A stretch of 64,000 bases of DNA from NCBI RefSeq assembly GCF_013385425.1, contig NZ_JACAQA010000013.1:1-64000 (forward strand). Direction: 5' to 3'. Positions 34,741-42,917 of this stretch are shown here, piece after piece. A model generated the notes under the pieces. That model was not told where the DNA came from, did not search any database, and saw nothing but the letters and a program-made list of their open reading frames with translations. The position numbers and the translations under genes are program-made. Numbering within the stretch: position 1 is the stretch's first letter; each line of letters starts with the position of its first letter. The stretch comes from Pseudomonas gingeri. GTDB lineage: Bacteria; Pseudomonadota; Gammaproteobacteria; Pseudomonadales; Pseudomonadaceae.

Positions 34741-35944
34741 GCTCTACCCTTTTTATTTTAAAAATCACTGCTCTGGCGGCCAAAGTGATCAACAAGGAAA
34801 TTATGGAAAATGATGCCCCTCCGACCAGCAATGAAAACACACCTGAAAAAAGCCCCGAGACGGCTTCGCAGGTATTGGCAATGGTCGAATAGATCCCATA
34901 GTTTTTACCTAACTCCCCCTTGACTGAAAGCGTCTGAATATTGGTAATGATCGATATATCGACTATCGCACCAGAAAAACCAAGAAAAAACACAACCACA
35001 AACACACTGGCAAGATGAAACTTTATAACAATTGAGACCATCAAAAATAGAAACCCATATACCATCCAGGCTTTCATCAATTGTATCGGCGTCGTGCACC
35101 GCACGAGCCACGTATAACACAAGCTCCCCAGTACGGTACCAAATGACATCAGCGAAAAAATATAGCCCACCAATGCCTCATCGCCATAGATGCTTATAAT
35201 AGATGCTGGCAATACAAATCTTAGCAACGACGCGACAAACAAGACACATACTGATGTACCCGCCACGACCATGAAAAGGTTTTGATTTCGCGTGCATATA
35301 TCAACAAGCGTATTTCGCGCCTCCAAAAAAACGACTGAACATGAAAAATGACTGCTGTGCTTGCCCGGACGACTCACCTGCAAACACAATAAAAAAATTA
35401 TTGACAGCAGATAACTCACGGCATAAAAGCAAATCACATTGCTTTTTTCGCTTGAAGCGATTATCAGGGAACAGATTAATGGCCCGAGTATCGAGGCTAC
35501 GTCCTCGATCAATTGGAGAAGGCTATTTCCCGCCGGCAAATCTCTTTCTTCAAGAACATAGGGTAGATACGCACGGAAGCTAGGCTGAAACAAGCTTCTA
35601 GCGATGGTCATGGCCATTGAGCTTATGACCAGTATATATATGTTCAGCCCTCCACTTATATAAATAAAATACAGAATAGCTGCGATAACAAACCGCAAAA
35701 AATCACTGCCCAGCATATTGTATTTCTGAGGAAAAGCATCTGCCAACCAGCCCCCCACGGGACCAAACAAAAGATACGGTATAAACCTGAAAAAATAGAT
35801 AATTCCAAGATAGAAAAACTCAAAAGAAAGTAACTCAATTGCTATAAGAGCGAATGCAACCTCATAGGCGAAGTCACCAGTCTTCGATATCAAACTCGAA
35901 CAAGAAAGCGGAAATATTTTTTTATTAAAAATTACGCCATGCAT
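34724..35944 (-). CDS. MFS transporter (probable exporter)
   Basis: A 406-residue membrane protein with 12 predicted helices. The conserved loop between helices 2 and 3 reads GPVGGWLADAFPQKYNML, as in MFS_3/EntS-like exporters, and the second half repeats the pattern. It begins right after GAGGTGTAGGG. It sits between the SAM-decarboxylase-like gene and the amino-acid decarboxylase gene, which suggests export of the pathway product. Codons and base composition are clearly A+T-richer than in the flanking genes. Confidence 0.85.
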   Translation of the reverse strand: MHGVIFNKKIFPLSCSSLISKTGDFAYEVAFALIAIELLSFEFFYLGIIYFFRFIPYLLFGPVGGWLADAFPQKYNMLGSDFLRFVIAAILYFIYISGGLNIYILVISSMAMTIARSLFQPSFRAYLPYVLEERDLPAGNSLLQLIEDVASILGPLICSLIIASSEKSNVICFYAVSYLLSIIFLLCLQVSRPGKHSSHFSCSVVFLEARNTLVDICTRNQNLFMVVAGTSVCVLFVASLLRFVLPASIISIYGDEALVGYIFSLMSFGTVLGSLCYTWLVRCTTPIQLMKAWMVYGFLFLMVSIVIKFHLASVFVVVFFLGFSGAIVDISIITNIQTLSVKGELGKNYGIYSTIANTCEAVSGLFSGVFSLLVGGASFSIISLLITLAARAVIFKIKRVEHEKEK

Positions 35945-35997
35945 CCCTACACCTCGGTTTTCATCACCGAACTTAATATTGACTGAGACCGACGGCT

Positions 35998-36369
35998 TTA
36001 TTCAGAATATTTCTCACCACCTCGAAAAATGATAGACCTGCGAACAGACCCGGGACTCAACCGACTGACAAACGCCTCAAGAATCAAATCGGGCTTGCAG
36101 TTACCACAGGTGAAAATATCGAAAAAAAGACCACCACACTCAGGATAGGTATGGATAGACGCATGAGACTCCGACAACAAAACCAATGTGGTAACGCCAC
36201 AGGGGGAAAACTGCTTGGAGAGATGACCGCAGACAGTGGCACCACCCGCCGATATTGAGTCAATCAACGATTTTTCCAGAAAAGGCAAATCGTTCAACCG
36301 GTCAAAATCCAGCCCTGTCAGTTCGCCAAATATGTGAGTCCCCAGAAATGTCGCATGAAGTGTACTCAT
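35998..36369 (-). CDS. S-adenosylmethionine decarboxylase-like proenzyme (SpeD/SpeH class 1B)
   Basis: A 123-residue pyruvoyl-type decarboxylase. The self-cleavage site lies in LLSESHASIHTYPE: cleavage before Ser68 would make the pyruvoyl group. His73 and, in FFDIFTCG, Cys88 match the processing histidine and the proton-donor cysteine of the Thermotoga enzyme. The serine that helps processing (Ser55 there) is Thr60 here. The start at 36369 is chosen because GAGAGGGG lies nine bases upstream; ATG 36378 lies directly against it. Decarboxylated SAM normally feeds aminopropyl transfer, but no aminopropyltransferase is in the island. Confidence 0.82.
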   Translation of the reverse strand: MSTLHATFLGTHIFGELTGLDFDRLNDLPFLEKSLIDSISAGGATVCGHLSKQFSPCGVTTLVLLSESHASIHTYPECGGLFFDIFTCGNCKPDLILEAFVSRLSPGSVRRSIIFRGGEKYSE

Positions 36370-36429
36370 GTTAAACATCCCCTCTCTAAATCATTTCACA
36401 TTGGGAAAGGTTTAGCTTGATAGGACACG

Positions 36430-37845
36430 CTAAGCCGACCTGAAAAATATTTCACCCTCGGAAATATCGCGTATTGAGCCATCCAGCTGTTCGGCGATAA
36501 AACCATCCATGGCTTGCTGTTCAATAGCAGGCAACAGGTAATACATTACATTTACGTAATTATACCAACCGGTCTTGGTGAGCACATACTGCGTTTCAGT
36601 TTCAGTAACAAGCCCCGCCTGCTCAAGCGAAACGACCTTATCTTTGATTTCCGGCATCATTGACTGAAAGGAAAGCCTGTCTTTATCGACCGATCCAAAA
36701 TATGGCAGCCTTAACGCCAGCGGCCGCAGTGCATCCAACTCACTACCGTGTTTGCACACCTGAAATGTATCCTTAATGTTATTCGGCCTTGCAAGCTGAG
36801 ATATGTACTTACTTCTCAGGTTGGTATTGATTAACTTGGCGCCCTGCAGACTGCTTATAGCGCCTGCACCAAATCCAATCAGGTCATGGTCTTGGTAACC
36901 ATACACATGTTCGTGATACTCAAATCGGTAGCCGGTGTAGACCACATCCTGATTAATGTTCCCCTTGCCGACCTTACGATACCCATGCCCATTGTGAGGC
37001 ATATAGCCCCTTGAGCGCATATAGCCGTCTACCAACATGTTCATCGTGAATTTTCTGGTCGCTGACGTAGGGGAATGATTCAGCACACTTAATGCCTTGT
37101 GCAGTGATGGCTGGGTCATAATATTGTCGATGGGATAGACATCAATATTACTGACTCCGGTATCACACGCCTGCGTCAAATCCGAAAGCAGTTCTTCTTC
37201 AGTATGCCCAGACATACCATATAGAATATCGAATGACACGGTAGAAAAATGCTCAGACAAAATATCAACACTACGTTTAATTTGGTCAAGCGTGGCGGTG
37301 AGTGTAAAGAGATCACGCCATTTTTTTGAGAACGTTTGCAGGCCGAATCTTGGGTGGGTCACTCCCATTCTTTGCATGGCTTTGGCTTTTTCTGGGGTGA
37401 GGCTTTTAACCTCTATTTCAAATGAAAACTCCTTGACCTTTGTCAAGTCAAAATTTCGATGCAGGACGTCACCGATCCGAGTGATTTGCTCAGCTGACAT
37501 TATGGAGGGGGTACCACCGCCAAAGAAAACTGCATTGATGGGGACACTGAAAAGATGTAAGGACTCGCTCTTTATTTCTATCTCATTAATCAGTGCCTGA
37601 ACATACAATTCAATGATGTTCACATCGCTAACGCGGCCACGAGTGAATGGACAGAATGAACAAATCGTGTCACAAAATGGGATATGCACATACAACGCCC
37701 TTTTTCTAGCGTTTCCATTTGCGACGGACAGGATTTTTTCAACATCTACATGATCTTCAACGACAACACCGGAAGCAGGAAAGAAAAAATTATAAATTGG
37801 GTACTGCATATTAAAAGGAAGCAAGTCTGCGGTGAGGATATTCAT
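36430..37845 (-). CDS. HemN-like radical SAM enzyme
   Basis: A 471-residue radical SAM protein. The iron-sulfur motif is YVHIPFCDTICSFCPF with Cys58, Cys62 and Cys65; the extra CxC cysteine of true HemN is absent. FFGGGTPSIM is the SAM-binding GGG motif, and later segments (FGLQTFSKKWRD, FDILYGMSGHTEEELL, FGAGAISS) follow the HemN/HemW/HutW layout with a C-terminal HemN-type winged domain. It is not a sure heme-pathway enzyme; class C radical SAM methylases share this architecture. It is the first gene of the island operon. The third of three consecutive ATGs (37845) is best spaced from GGAAGG; 37851 is possible. Confidence 0.82.
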   Translation of the reverse strand: MNILTADLLPFNMQYPIYNFFFPASGVVVEDHVDVEKILSVANGNARKRALYVHIPFCDTICSFCPFTRGRVSDVNIIELYVQALINEIEIKSESLHLFSVPINAVFFGGGTPSIMSAEQITRIGDVLHRNFDLTKVKEFSFEIEVKSLTPEKAKAMQRMGVTHPRFGLQTFSKKWRDLFTLTATLDQIKRSVDILSEHFSTVSFDILYGMSGHTEEELLSDLTQACDTGVSNIDVYPIDNIMTQPSLHKALSVLNHSPTSATRKFTMNMLVDGYMRSRGYMPHNGHGYRKVGKGNINQDVVYTGYRFEYHEHVYGYQDHDLIGFGAGAISSLQGAKLINTNLRSKYISQLARPNNIKDTFQVCKHGSELDALRPLALRLPYFGSVDKDRLSFQSMMPEIKDKVVSLEQAGLVTETETQYVLTKTGWYNYVNVMYYLLPAIEQQAMDGFIAEQLDGSIRDISEGEIFFRSA

Positions 37846-37880
37846 CATCATACCTTCCGACTCTTAATTTTATTATTGAT

Positions 37881-37908
37881 ATTGCGGCTAATTATTTTTA
37901 GCCGCAAT
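37881..37908. other. perfect 11-pair hairpin in the leader of the radical SAM gene
   Basis: ATTGCGGCTAA pairs exactly with TTAGCCGCAAT across a six-base loop. It lies about 35 bases before the radical SAM start on the minus strand. On the plus strand it is followed by ATATTTTT. Confidence 0.6.
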
Positions 37909-37924
37909 ATTTTTAGCCCACCTT

Positions 37925-37982
37925 ACCAACAGGCTCTCGTGCCGAACTCCTTGACTCGGCTAGTCGCCTGTTGGTTTTTTTT
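37925..37982 (+). terminator. branched hairpin followed by eight T (terminator-like on the plus strand)
   Basis: ACCAACAGGC pairs with GCCTGTTGGT over ten bases and an inner stem GCCGA/TCGGC nests within. Eight T follow on the plus strand. No plus-strand gene precedes it, so it may end a small RNA or be a structured element of the oppositely read leader. Confidence 0.5.
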
Positions 37983-38517
37983 GAAAAACCCTTTCGCACT
38001 TTTCGCGTTCATGTGTATATCTCCACTATTGGTTTTTATTTTGTCCGAGCGAGTGCTGGACAATTCCAATCTAGATAGACACCATCAATTTTGTCAATTC
38101 TTGAACACGGGACAGGGATAGTTTAACTCACCCTGAAAAAGCCGACACGTAAGACAGTTCACACAACATGTATAGTGCACCGTTGAAAGCAACAGCTCTA
38201 GACTGCGACTCTCTTGTAGGACTCGCCATCATTCAGAAACATTTTCCACGAAACAATTTGAAATGATTGAATGTCATTTTTCTCTCTCATGTATAAATTC
38301 CTATATACATAAAGATGGCATAGATGTGTTGAGCGCGAGCCTGTTTTTATCTGCTGCTGATCCAACTTCCTGCGAGGCTCATTCCCTTCCCCCTACACTG
38401 CCCTACAGCCCTCAAACATAGGGCGCTGTAGCCCCATTCTGATTTTGTTTTCCTGCGTTCAACACCACCACCGACGGGTCCACACTTCGTGCATTCCCCT
38501 TGCAGGAGGCACAACGG

Positions 38518-40536
38518 ATGTTCACCTCGGCACCTCGCTTTACCTTCACTCTTCCGGACTTCGAACAGGGATTGGAAGTCCTGGCGTTCAAGGGTACGGA
38601 AGCTATCAGCCAACCCTACCGCTTCGAACTGGAGTTGGTCAGCCGGCAGCCGGACCTCAACCTCGACGAGCTGCTGCATCGGCAGGGTTTTCTCGCCTTC
38701 AACAACGACGGCGCGGGCATTCACGGCCAGATCCACGGCATCGGCCAGGGCGATAGCGGCCAGCGCTGGACGCACTATCAGCTCACGCTGGTGCCGCAAC
38801 TGGCCTATCTGGCCCATCGCTTCAACCAGCGAATTTTCCAGAACCGGAGCGTGCCGCAGATCATCGCCCAAGTGCTCAAGGACCATGGCATCCTCAGCAA
38901 TGCCTTCAGCTTCAATCTCGCCAATCCCTTCCCCGCTCGCGAATACTGCGTGCAATACAACGAGTCCGACCTGGACTTCATCCAGCGGCTGTGTGAAGAG
39001 GACGGCCTGCACTATCACTTCCAGCACAGTGCGCAGGGCCATCACCTGGCCTTTGGCGACGACCAGACCTATTTCCGTCAACTGCCCGACAGCGTGCCAT
39101 ACCGACCGGACAGCAGGATGGTCGCGCAACGGCCCTGCATCCAGTCCTTCGACCTGCACCTGGAAACCCGCAGCACCCGGGCAACCTTGCGCGACTACAA
39201 TTTCAAACAACCCGGTGCCCGGCTGGAAAACAGCGCCTGCGTGCTCCACTCCCTGCCGCAGCCGGACCTTGAAGATTACCGTTATCCCGGTCGCTACCAC
39301 CGCGACGAACACGGCCGGCAGCTCAATCGTCGCCAGTTGGAAAGCCATCGAAGCGACAGCCGACGGGCGTCGGGCAAGAGCAATGAACCCCAACTGGCCA
39401 GTGGGCACTTCCTGCTCCTGGCCGAACATCCACAGCCAGACTGGAACACCCTCTGGCTACTGACCCAACTGACCCACGAAGGCAAGCAGCCGCAGGTGCT
39501 GGAGGAGTTGGCAGCGAACCAAAGCCGTACCGACAGTGATTTCCGCCAGGGCTACCGTAATACCTTTCTCGCCACCCCCTGGGAGGTGTTCTTCCGTCCA
39601 CCGCTGCAAGCGCGCAAATCCCGTCGGCTCAATACCCAGAGCGCCATCGTCACCGGCCCGCCCGGCGAAGAAATCCACTGCGACGAATATGGCCGGGTGA
39701 AGGTGAAGTTCCACTGGGACCGCTCGGACGAAACCGATGCCCAAAGCAGTTGCTGGCTACGGGTAGCCTCCAGCTGGGCCGGGCCCGGTCATGGCGCCGT
39801 GACCTTGCCCCGCGTCGGCATGGAAGTGCTGGTGACCTTTCTCGAAGGTGACCCCGACCAACCGCTGATCACCGGCTGCCTGCCCAATCAGCGCCATCCG
39901 CCGACCTACCCGTTGCCGGCGCACAAGACCCGCAGCGTGTTCAAGAGCCGCAGCAGTCCTGGCGGTGGTGGCAGTAATGAGCTGCGTATCGAAGACCGCA
40001 AGGGCGAAGAGCAGATCTACCTGCATGCCCAGCGCGATTGGCAACAACACATCGAGCGCAATCTCTCGGTCACGGTCGGCCATGAACGGCATGAGTGCGT
40101 GGAAGCCAACAGCTACTGCGAGCTCAAGGCCGAGGAACACCACACCGTTCACCTGGACCGCCGCGTCGAGGTAAAAGGCGATGACAGCCTGCTGGTCGCT
40201 GGTAGCCAACAGGTAAAGGCCGGGCTGGGTTACTTCATCGAGGCCGGGCAGGAGATCCACCTGCGGGCCGGGGACAAGGTGGTGATCGACGCGGGAGAGC
40301 AACTCACCCTCAAGGTCGGCGCGCACTTCATCAAGCTCGACGCCAACGGCATCACCTTGAACGGACCCGAGGCGAACGAGGACGCGGGTATAGGCTCGGG
40401 GCCGCGGATCAAGGGGCCATTGCTGCCGGGAGCGGTGGAACAGGCGCCGCCGTTGCGCCTTGAAACAGCCGTCGTCGACGGAGTGCCGGAACAACGCCAG
40501 AAAGAACTGGCGCTCGATACAGGTTTCTCCGACTGA
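38518..40536 (+). CDS. vgrG: type VI secretion system tip protein VgrG
   Basis: A 672-residue VgrG spike protein. The N-terminal gp27-like part runs from FTFTLPDFEQGLEVLAFKGTEAISQPYRFELEL to about residue 380. Next comes the gp5 OB-fold (GPPGEEIHCDEYGRVKVKFHWDR and the WAGPGHGAVTLPRVGMEVLVTFLEGDPDQPLITG signature), then the beta-helix needle with DUF2345-like repeats. ATG 38518 follows AGGAGG. No other type VI structural genes are in the window, so this is an orphan vgrG that carries the effector encoded next. Confidence 0.96.
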   Translation: MFTSAPRFTFTLPDFEQGLEVLAFKGTEAISQPYRFELELVSRQPDLNLDELLHRQGFLAFNNDGAGIHGQIHGIGQGDSGQRWTHYQLTLVPQLAYLAHRFNQRIFQNRSVPQIIAQVLKDHGILSNAFSFNLANPFPAREYCVQYNESDLDFIQRLCEEDGLHYHFQHSAQGHHLAFGDDQTYFRQLPDSVPYRPDSRMVAQRPCIQSFDLHLETRSTRATLRDYNFKQPGARLENSACVLHSLPQPDLEDYRYPGRYHRDEHGRQLNRRQLESHRSDSRRASGKSNEPQLASGHFLLLAEHPQPDWNTLWLLTQLTHEGKQPQVLEELAANQSRTDSDFRQGYRNTFLATPWEVFFRPPLQARKSRRLNTQSAIVTGPPGEEIHCDEYGRVKVKFHWDRSDETDAQSSCWLRVASSWAGPGHGAVTLPRVGMEVLVTFLEGDPDQPLITGCLPNQRHPPTYPLPAHKTRSVFKSRSSPGGGGSNELRIEDRKGEEQIYLHAQRDWQQHIERNLSVTVGHERHECVEANSYCELKAEEHHTVHLDRRVEVKGDDSLLVAGSQQVKAGLGYFIEAGQEIHLRAGDKVVIDAGEQLTLKVGAHFIKLDANGITLNGPEANEDAGIGSGPRIKGPLLPGAVEQAPPLRLETAVVDGVPEQRQKELALDTGFSD

Positions 40537-40582
40537 GCCCCCCCCTTAACCCGGACAGGAGTTCGCCGACGAGTGTGCCGCG

Positions 40583-42583
40583 ATGACAGAGATATTCAGG
40601 ACTGAAAACTGGTCATTTCCCTTAAAGGACGGAAATCAGGCCCCTTATGATCCTCACCGTGACGTCAAGGCCTTGGCAAAGGCCGAAGGCGGTTACTACC
40701 CATTGGGACGGCGAGGGCTTTGGCACGGAGGCATTCATTTCGATGAAGCCACGGGCCTGATCTCGGATAAGCGCGAGATCTCTTGTTTAGCCGATGGCGA
40801 GGTGATCGCCTATCGCATTGATGAACGCTATCCGGCTTCGAGTTTCGAGGGGCGCTCGGCGGTGTTTTCCAGCGGTTTTGTGCTGGTCAGACATCGGTTG
40901 CAGCCACCACCGTTGACAGGAATCTCCTATGCACCTCCTGCGCCCACATTGACTGTTTACAGCCTGTACATGCACCTGCTGGATTGGGCGGGCTACCTGA
41001 CCAGCTCGGGGTTGCGCCGTCCCACTTTCTGGGGCGGAGGCGTTTATCGGGTCAAGGACAGTGCGCAGGACAAGACACTCGGGTTGAGAATCCGGGCCGC
41101 CCCGAAAGATCATCCAGACCATGGAGTAATCCTCGCTGTCCTACCGCGGGGCACAACCGTCATGACCAAGGCTGCGTCTGCGGCGGATAAATGGCTGGAG
41201 GTTGTCAGCGTCAGCCCTGAAATCGAGGGGTTGGCGCCGTCCACTGGCTGGGTGTTCAAGCCAGAAATGACCGCATTGGGAACGGATCGGTACCTGATCG
41301 GTAATGCTGCCAAGGATGCGCCTGTCGAGCAAATGACCGGTGTGAACGTTCGAGCAACGGCCAATGCCAACGCCAACCCCCTGGGGCTACTGCCGATTGG
41401 CACCTCACTCAAGATCAGCAACGTGGGTGCAGTGGGCAAATTCCGCAAGCTGCTGAAGATCGTCAGCGGCAAGTGTGTACCACCTCTGGCGATCGATGAG
41501 AACGGACATCTACCGGGTTTTGTCTGGCTGGATGCACTGGAGGCCAACCGCGAACCCGAGGCGAAAGATCGCGTTGTCGTGCTGAATGAACCGATCAGGA
41601 TCAAGGCGGGAGATCTGATCGGCCATGTCGGCAAATATCAGGAGCTCAGCGAGGACATCGCCAGAAACCTGCTGCACCTGGAAGTTTTCAGCTGCGAGGA
41701 CGTGCCCGACTTTATCGCTCGAAGTCGTGAGTACGCCGCCTGTCTTCCCGCCGACCAGCGCACCTTGTTGAAACTCTACAAAGGCAGCAGCCGGGTGGTC
41801 CCCCACCGTGAAGACATCAATACCGATAACCCGCCGAGCATCAATGAGCCCGGAGCGGTGATCGGTGCGCCGGTGATTCTGCCGGTCGGGCTGCTGGAGT
41901 CGTTGCCGCCCGAATCGAAATTGAGCATTACCGAAACAGTTCCCGGAACCACCATCAGCTACACCCGTCGCTGGTGGCGCCTGGACGATCATTTGCCGAA
42001 CGAGTCCGGCGAGACAGTCAGCGGCTGGGTGCTGGAGCAAGACCTGCTGACGACTCGTCATAGTCCGTGGGAATGGGAGGGTTATGAATGCATCACCGAG
42101 ACCAGTCGAAATGCCGACAACCTTGCTCATCACCTTTCATCGCTGGCAGATCTGACCCTAGAGCAACGTCGTCATTACCAGGCGTTGGCGAGCAGAGCAG
42201 GCAAAGGGCCAATCAGGTCACGGCTGCACACACTCCTGAATATCGGCGAAAACGAGCACCTGGGACACGAAGAGATCCGTGCCGCACGGGACAAACCTTG
42301 GCACGCGCAGGCGATAGGCAGGCTGATTACCCACTATAAAAGCGAGTGGTTCTGGAACCCGCAAAAGTGGGATGAACTGGACGCGCTCTGGGACCACACG
42401 GGACGCGTGAGGCCAGAACAATGGCAGATTTCAAAAGCACGGATAAAGAAACTGTCATGGTGGGCGGAATTGGCAGGGCTGCACGGGATCAGTTTGGAGG
42501 GCAAGGCGTGGCACTTTCATATGATCCAGACTCGCCGAGGCGGCTGGCCTAAAGGGCAGCCAGGCAGCTCAATTCGTCAATAA
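40583..42583 (+). CDS. putative type VI effector with degenerate M23-like peptidase domain (C-terminally truncated)
   Basis: A 666-residue protein encoded 46 bases after vgrG. The N-terminal part aligns by eye with M23 lysostaphin-type peptidases: WHGGIHFDEA (His48, with His52 where the family has Asp), YSLYMHLLDW (His131) and LLHLEVFS (His365, with Leu363 in place of the catalytic His). Large insertions containing SH3-like segments (GVNVRATANANANPLGLLP) separate these motifs. A helical C-terminal part contains NPQKWDELDALWDH and HFHMIQ. The reading frame then leaves family-like sequence and stops after RRGGWPKG; homology to a muramidase continues in another frame. A peptidoglycan-directed role is inferred. 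Confidence 0.7.
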   Translation: MTEIFRTENWSFPLKDGNQAPYDPHRDVKALAKAEGGYYPLGRRGLWHGGIHFDEATGLISDKREISCLADGEVIAYRIDERYPASSFEGRSAVFSSGFVLVRHRLQPPPLTGISYAPPAPTLTVYSLYMHLLDWAGYLTSSGLRRPTFWGGGVYRVKDSAQDKTLGLRIRAAPKDHPDHGVILAVLPRGTTVMTKAASAADKWLEVVSVSPEIEGLAPSTGWVFKPEMTALGTDRYLIGNAAKDAPVEQMTGVNVRATANANANPLGLLPIGTSLKISNVGAVGKFRKLLKIVSGKCVPPLAIDENGHLPGFVWLDALEANREPEAKDRVVVLNEPIRIKAGDLIGHVGKYQELSEDIARNLLHLEVFSCEDVPDFIARSREYAACLPADQRTLLKLYKGSSRVVPHREDINTDNPPSINEPGAVIGAPVILPVGLLESLPPESKLSITETVPGTTISYTRRWWRLDDHLPNESGETVSGWVLEQDLLTTRHSPWEWEGYECITETSRNADNLAHHLSSLADLTLEQRRHYQALASRAGKGPIRSRLHTLLNIGENEHLGHEEIRAARDKPWHAQAIGRLITHYKSEWFWNPQKWDELDALWDHTGRVRPEQWQISKARIKKLSWWAELAGLHGISLEGKAWHFHMIQTRRGGWPKGQPGSSIRQ

Positions 42584-42917
42584 TTACCGAGCATCGATAG
42601 GAGATATCACACATCAACAAGAGCAGGCCCTCTTTGACTTGATTTACCCGTTTTACATCGATAGAGCGATAGCCAACTACAATAAATGGACAGAGAACCT
42701 GGCCGGACGGCAGCCGTGGGAATCGCTTCACCCCATCATCAGGGATATTCTTGTCGACTTCGTTTACCAAGGTTTTACCGCTGGTCCCAACCCGATGAAA
42801 GCCGGGATGAAAAACAACTTTTCCGAACTGATAAGTTATATAGAAAACACACCCGCAATCAGCCAATACGAGCCGGGCCGGCAGCGAGCGAACTATTTGA
42901 GAAAGTACCAGCAATGA
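42543..42917 (+). pseudogene. detached C-terminal half of a pesticin/T4-lysozyme-like muramidase domain
   Basis: Reading the +2-shifted frame from 42543 gives GLKGSQAAQFVNNYRASIGD and then ITHQQEQALFDLIYPFYIDR, ILVDFVYQGF and GRQRANYLRKYQQ. This resembles the second half of the pesticin muramidase domain (its segments LRGKEAYDKV and TLSDNEAHLLSNIYIDKF). The first half with the catalytic Glu-Asp-Thr residues is absent on both sides of the junction. The stop at 42915-42917 overlaps the ATG of the LprI-like gene, so the ancestral effector probably ended here. An internal ATG at 42639 opens a 92-codon frame, but independent function is unlikely. Confidence 0.65.

Larger units (their letters stand above)
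37846..38517. other. A+T-rich intergenic region between the radical SAM gene and vgrG
   Basis: About 670 bases without a credible gene. It holds the two hairpins at 37881-37908 and 37925-37982 and a small inverted repeat (ATGTATA-N8-TATACAT) at 38289-38310. Base composition changes to the high-G+C chromosomal type near 38340. Promoters for the island operon and for vgrG must lie here. Confidence 0.5.

Noticed and set aside
37684..38121. A plus-strand open frame of 145 codons overlapping the radical SAM start
   Set aside because: It lies antisense to the radical SAM gene and across the hairpins, and it has no domain resemblance or ribosome site.
32752..38517. The A+T-rich island as a prophage or integrative element
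   Set aside because: No integrase, transposase, tRNA target or flanking direct repeat was found; only composition and gene content suggest transfer.
42639..42917. A free-standing 92-residue gene
   Set aside because: Homology extends upstream of its ATG in the same frame to about 42543 and it lacks the catalytic half, so it is better read as the detached end of the effector gene.
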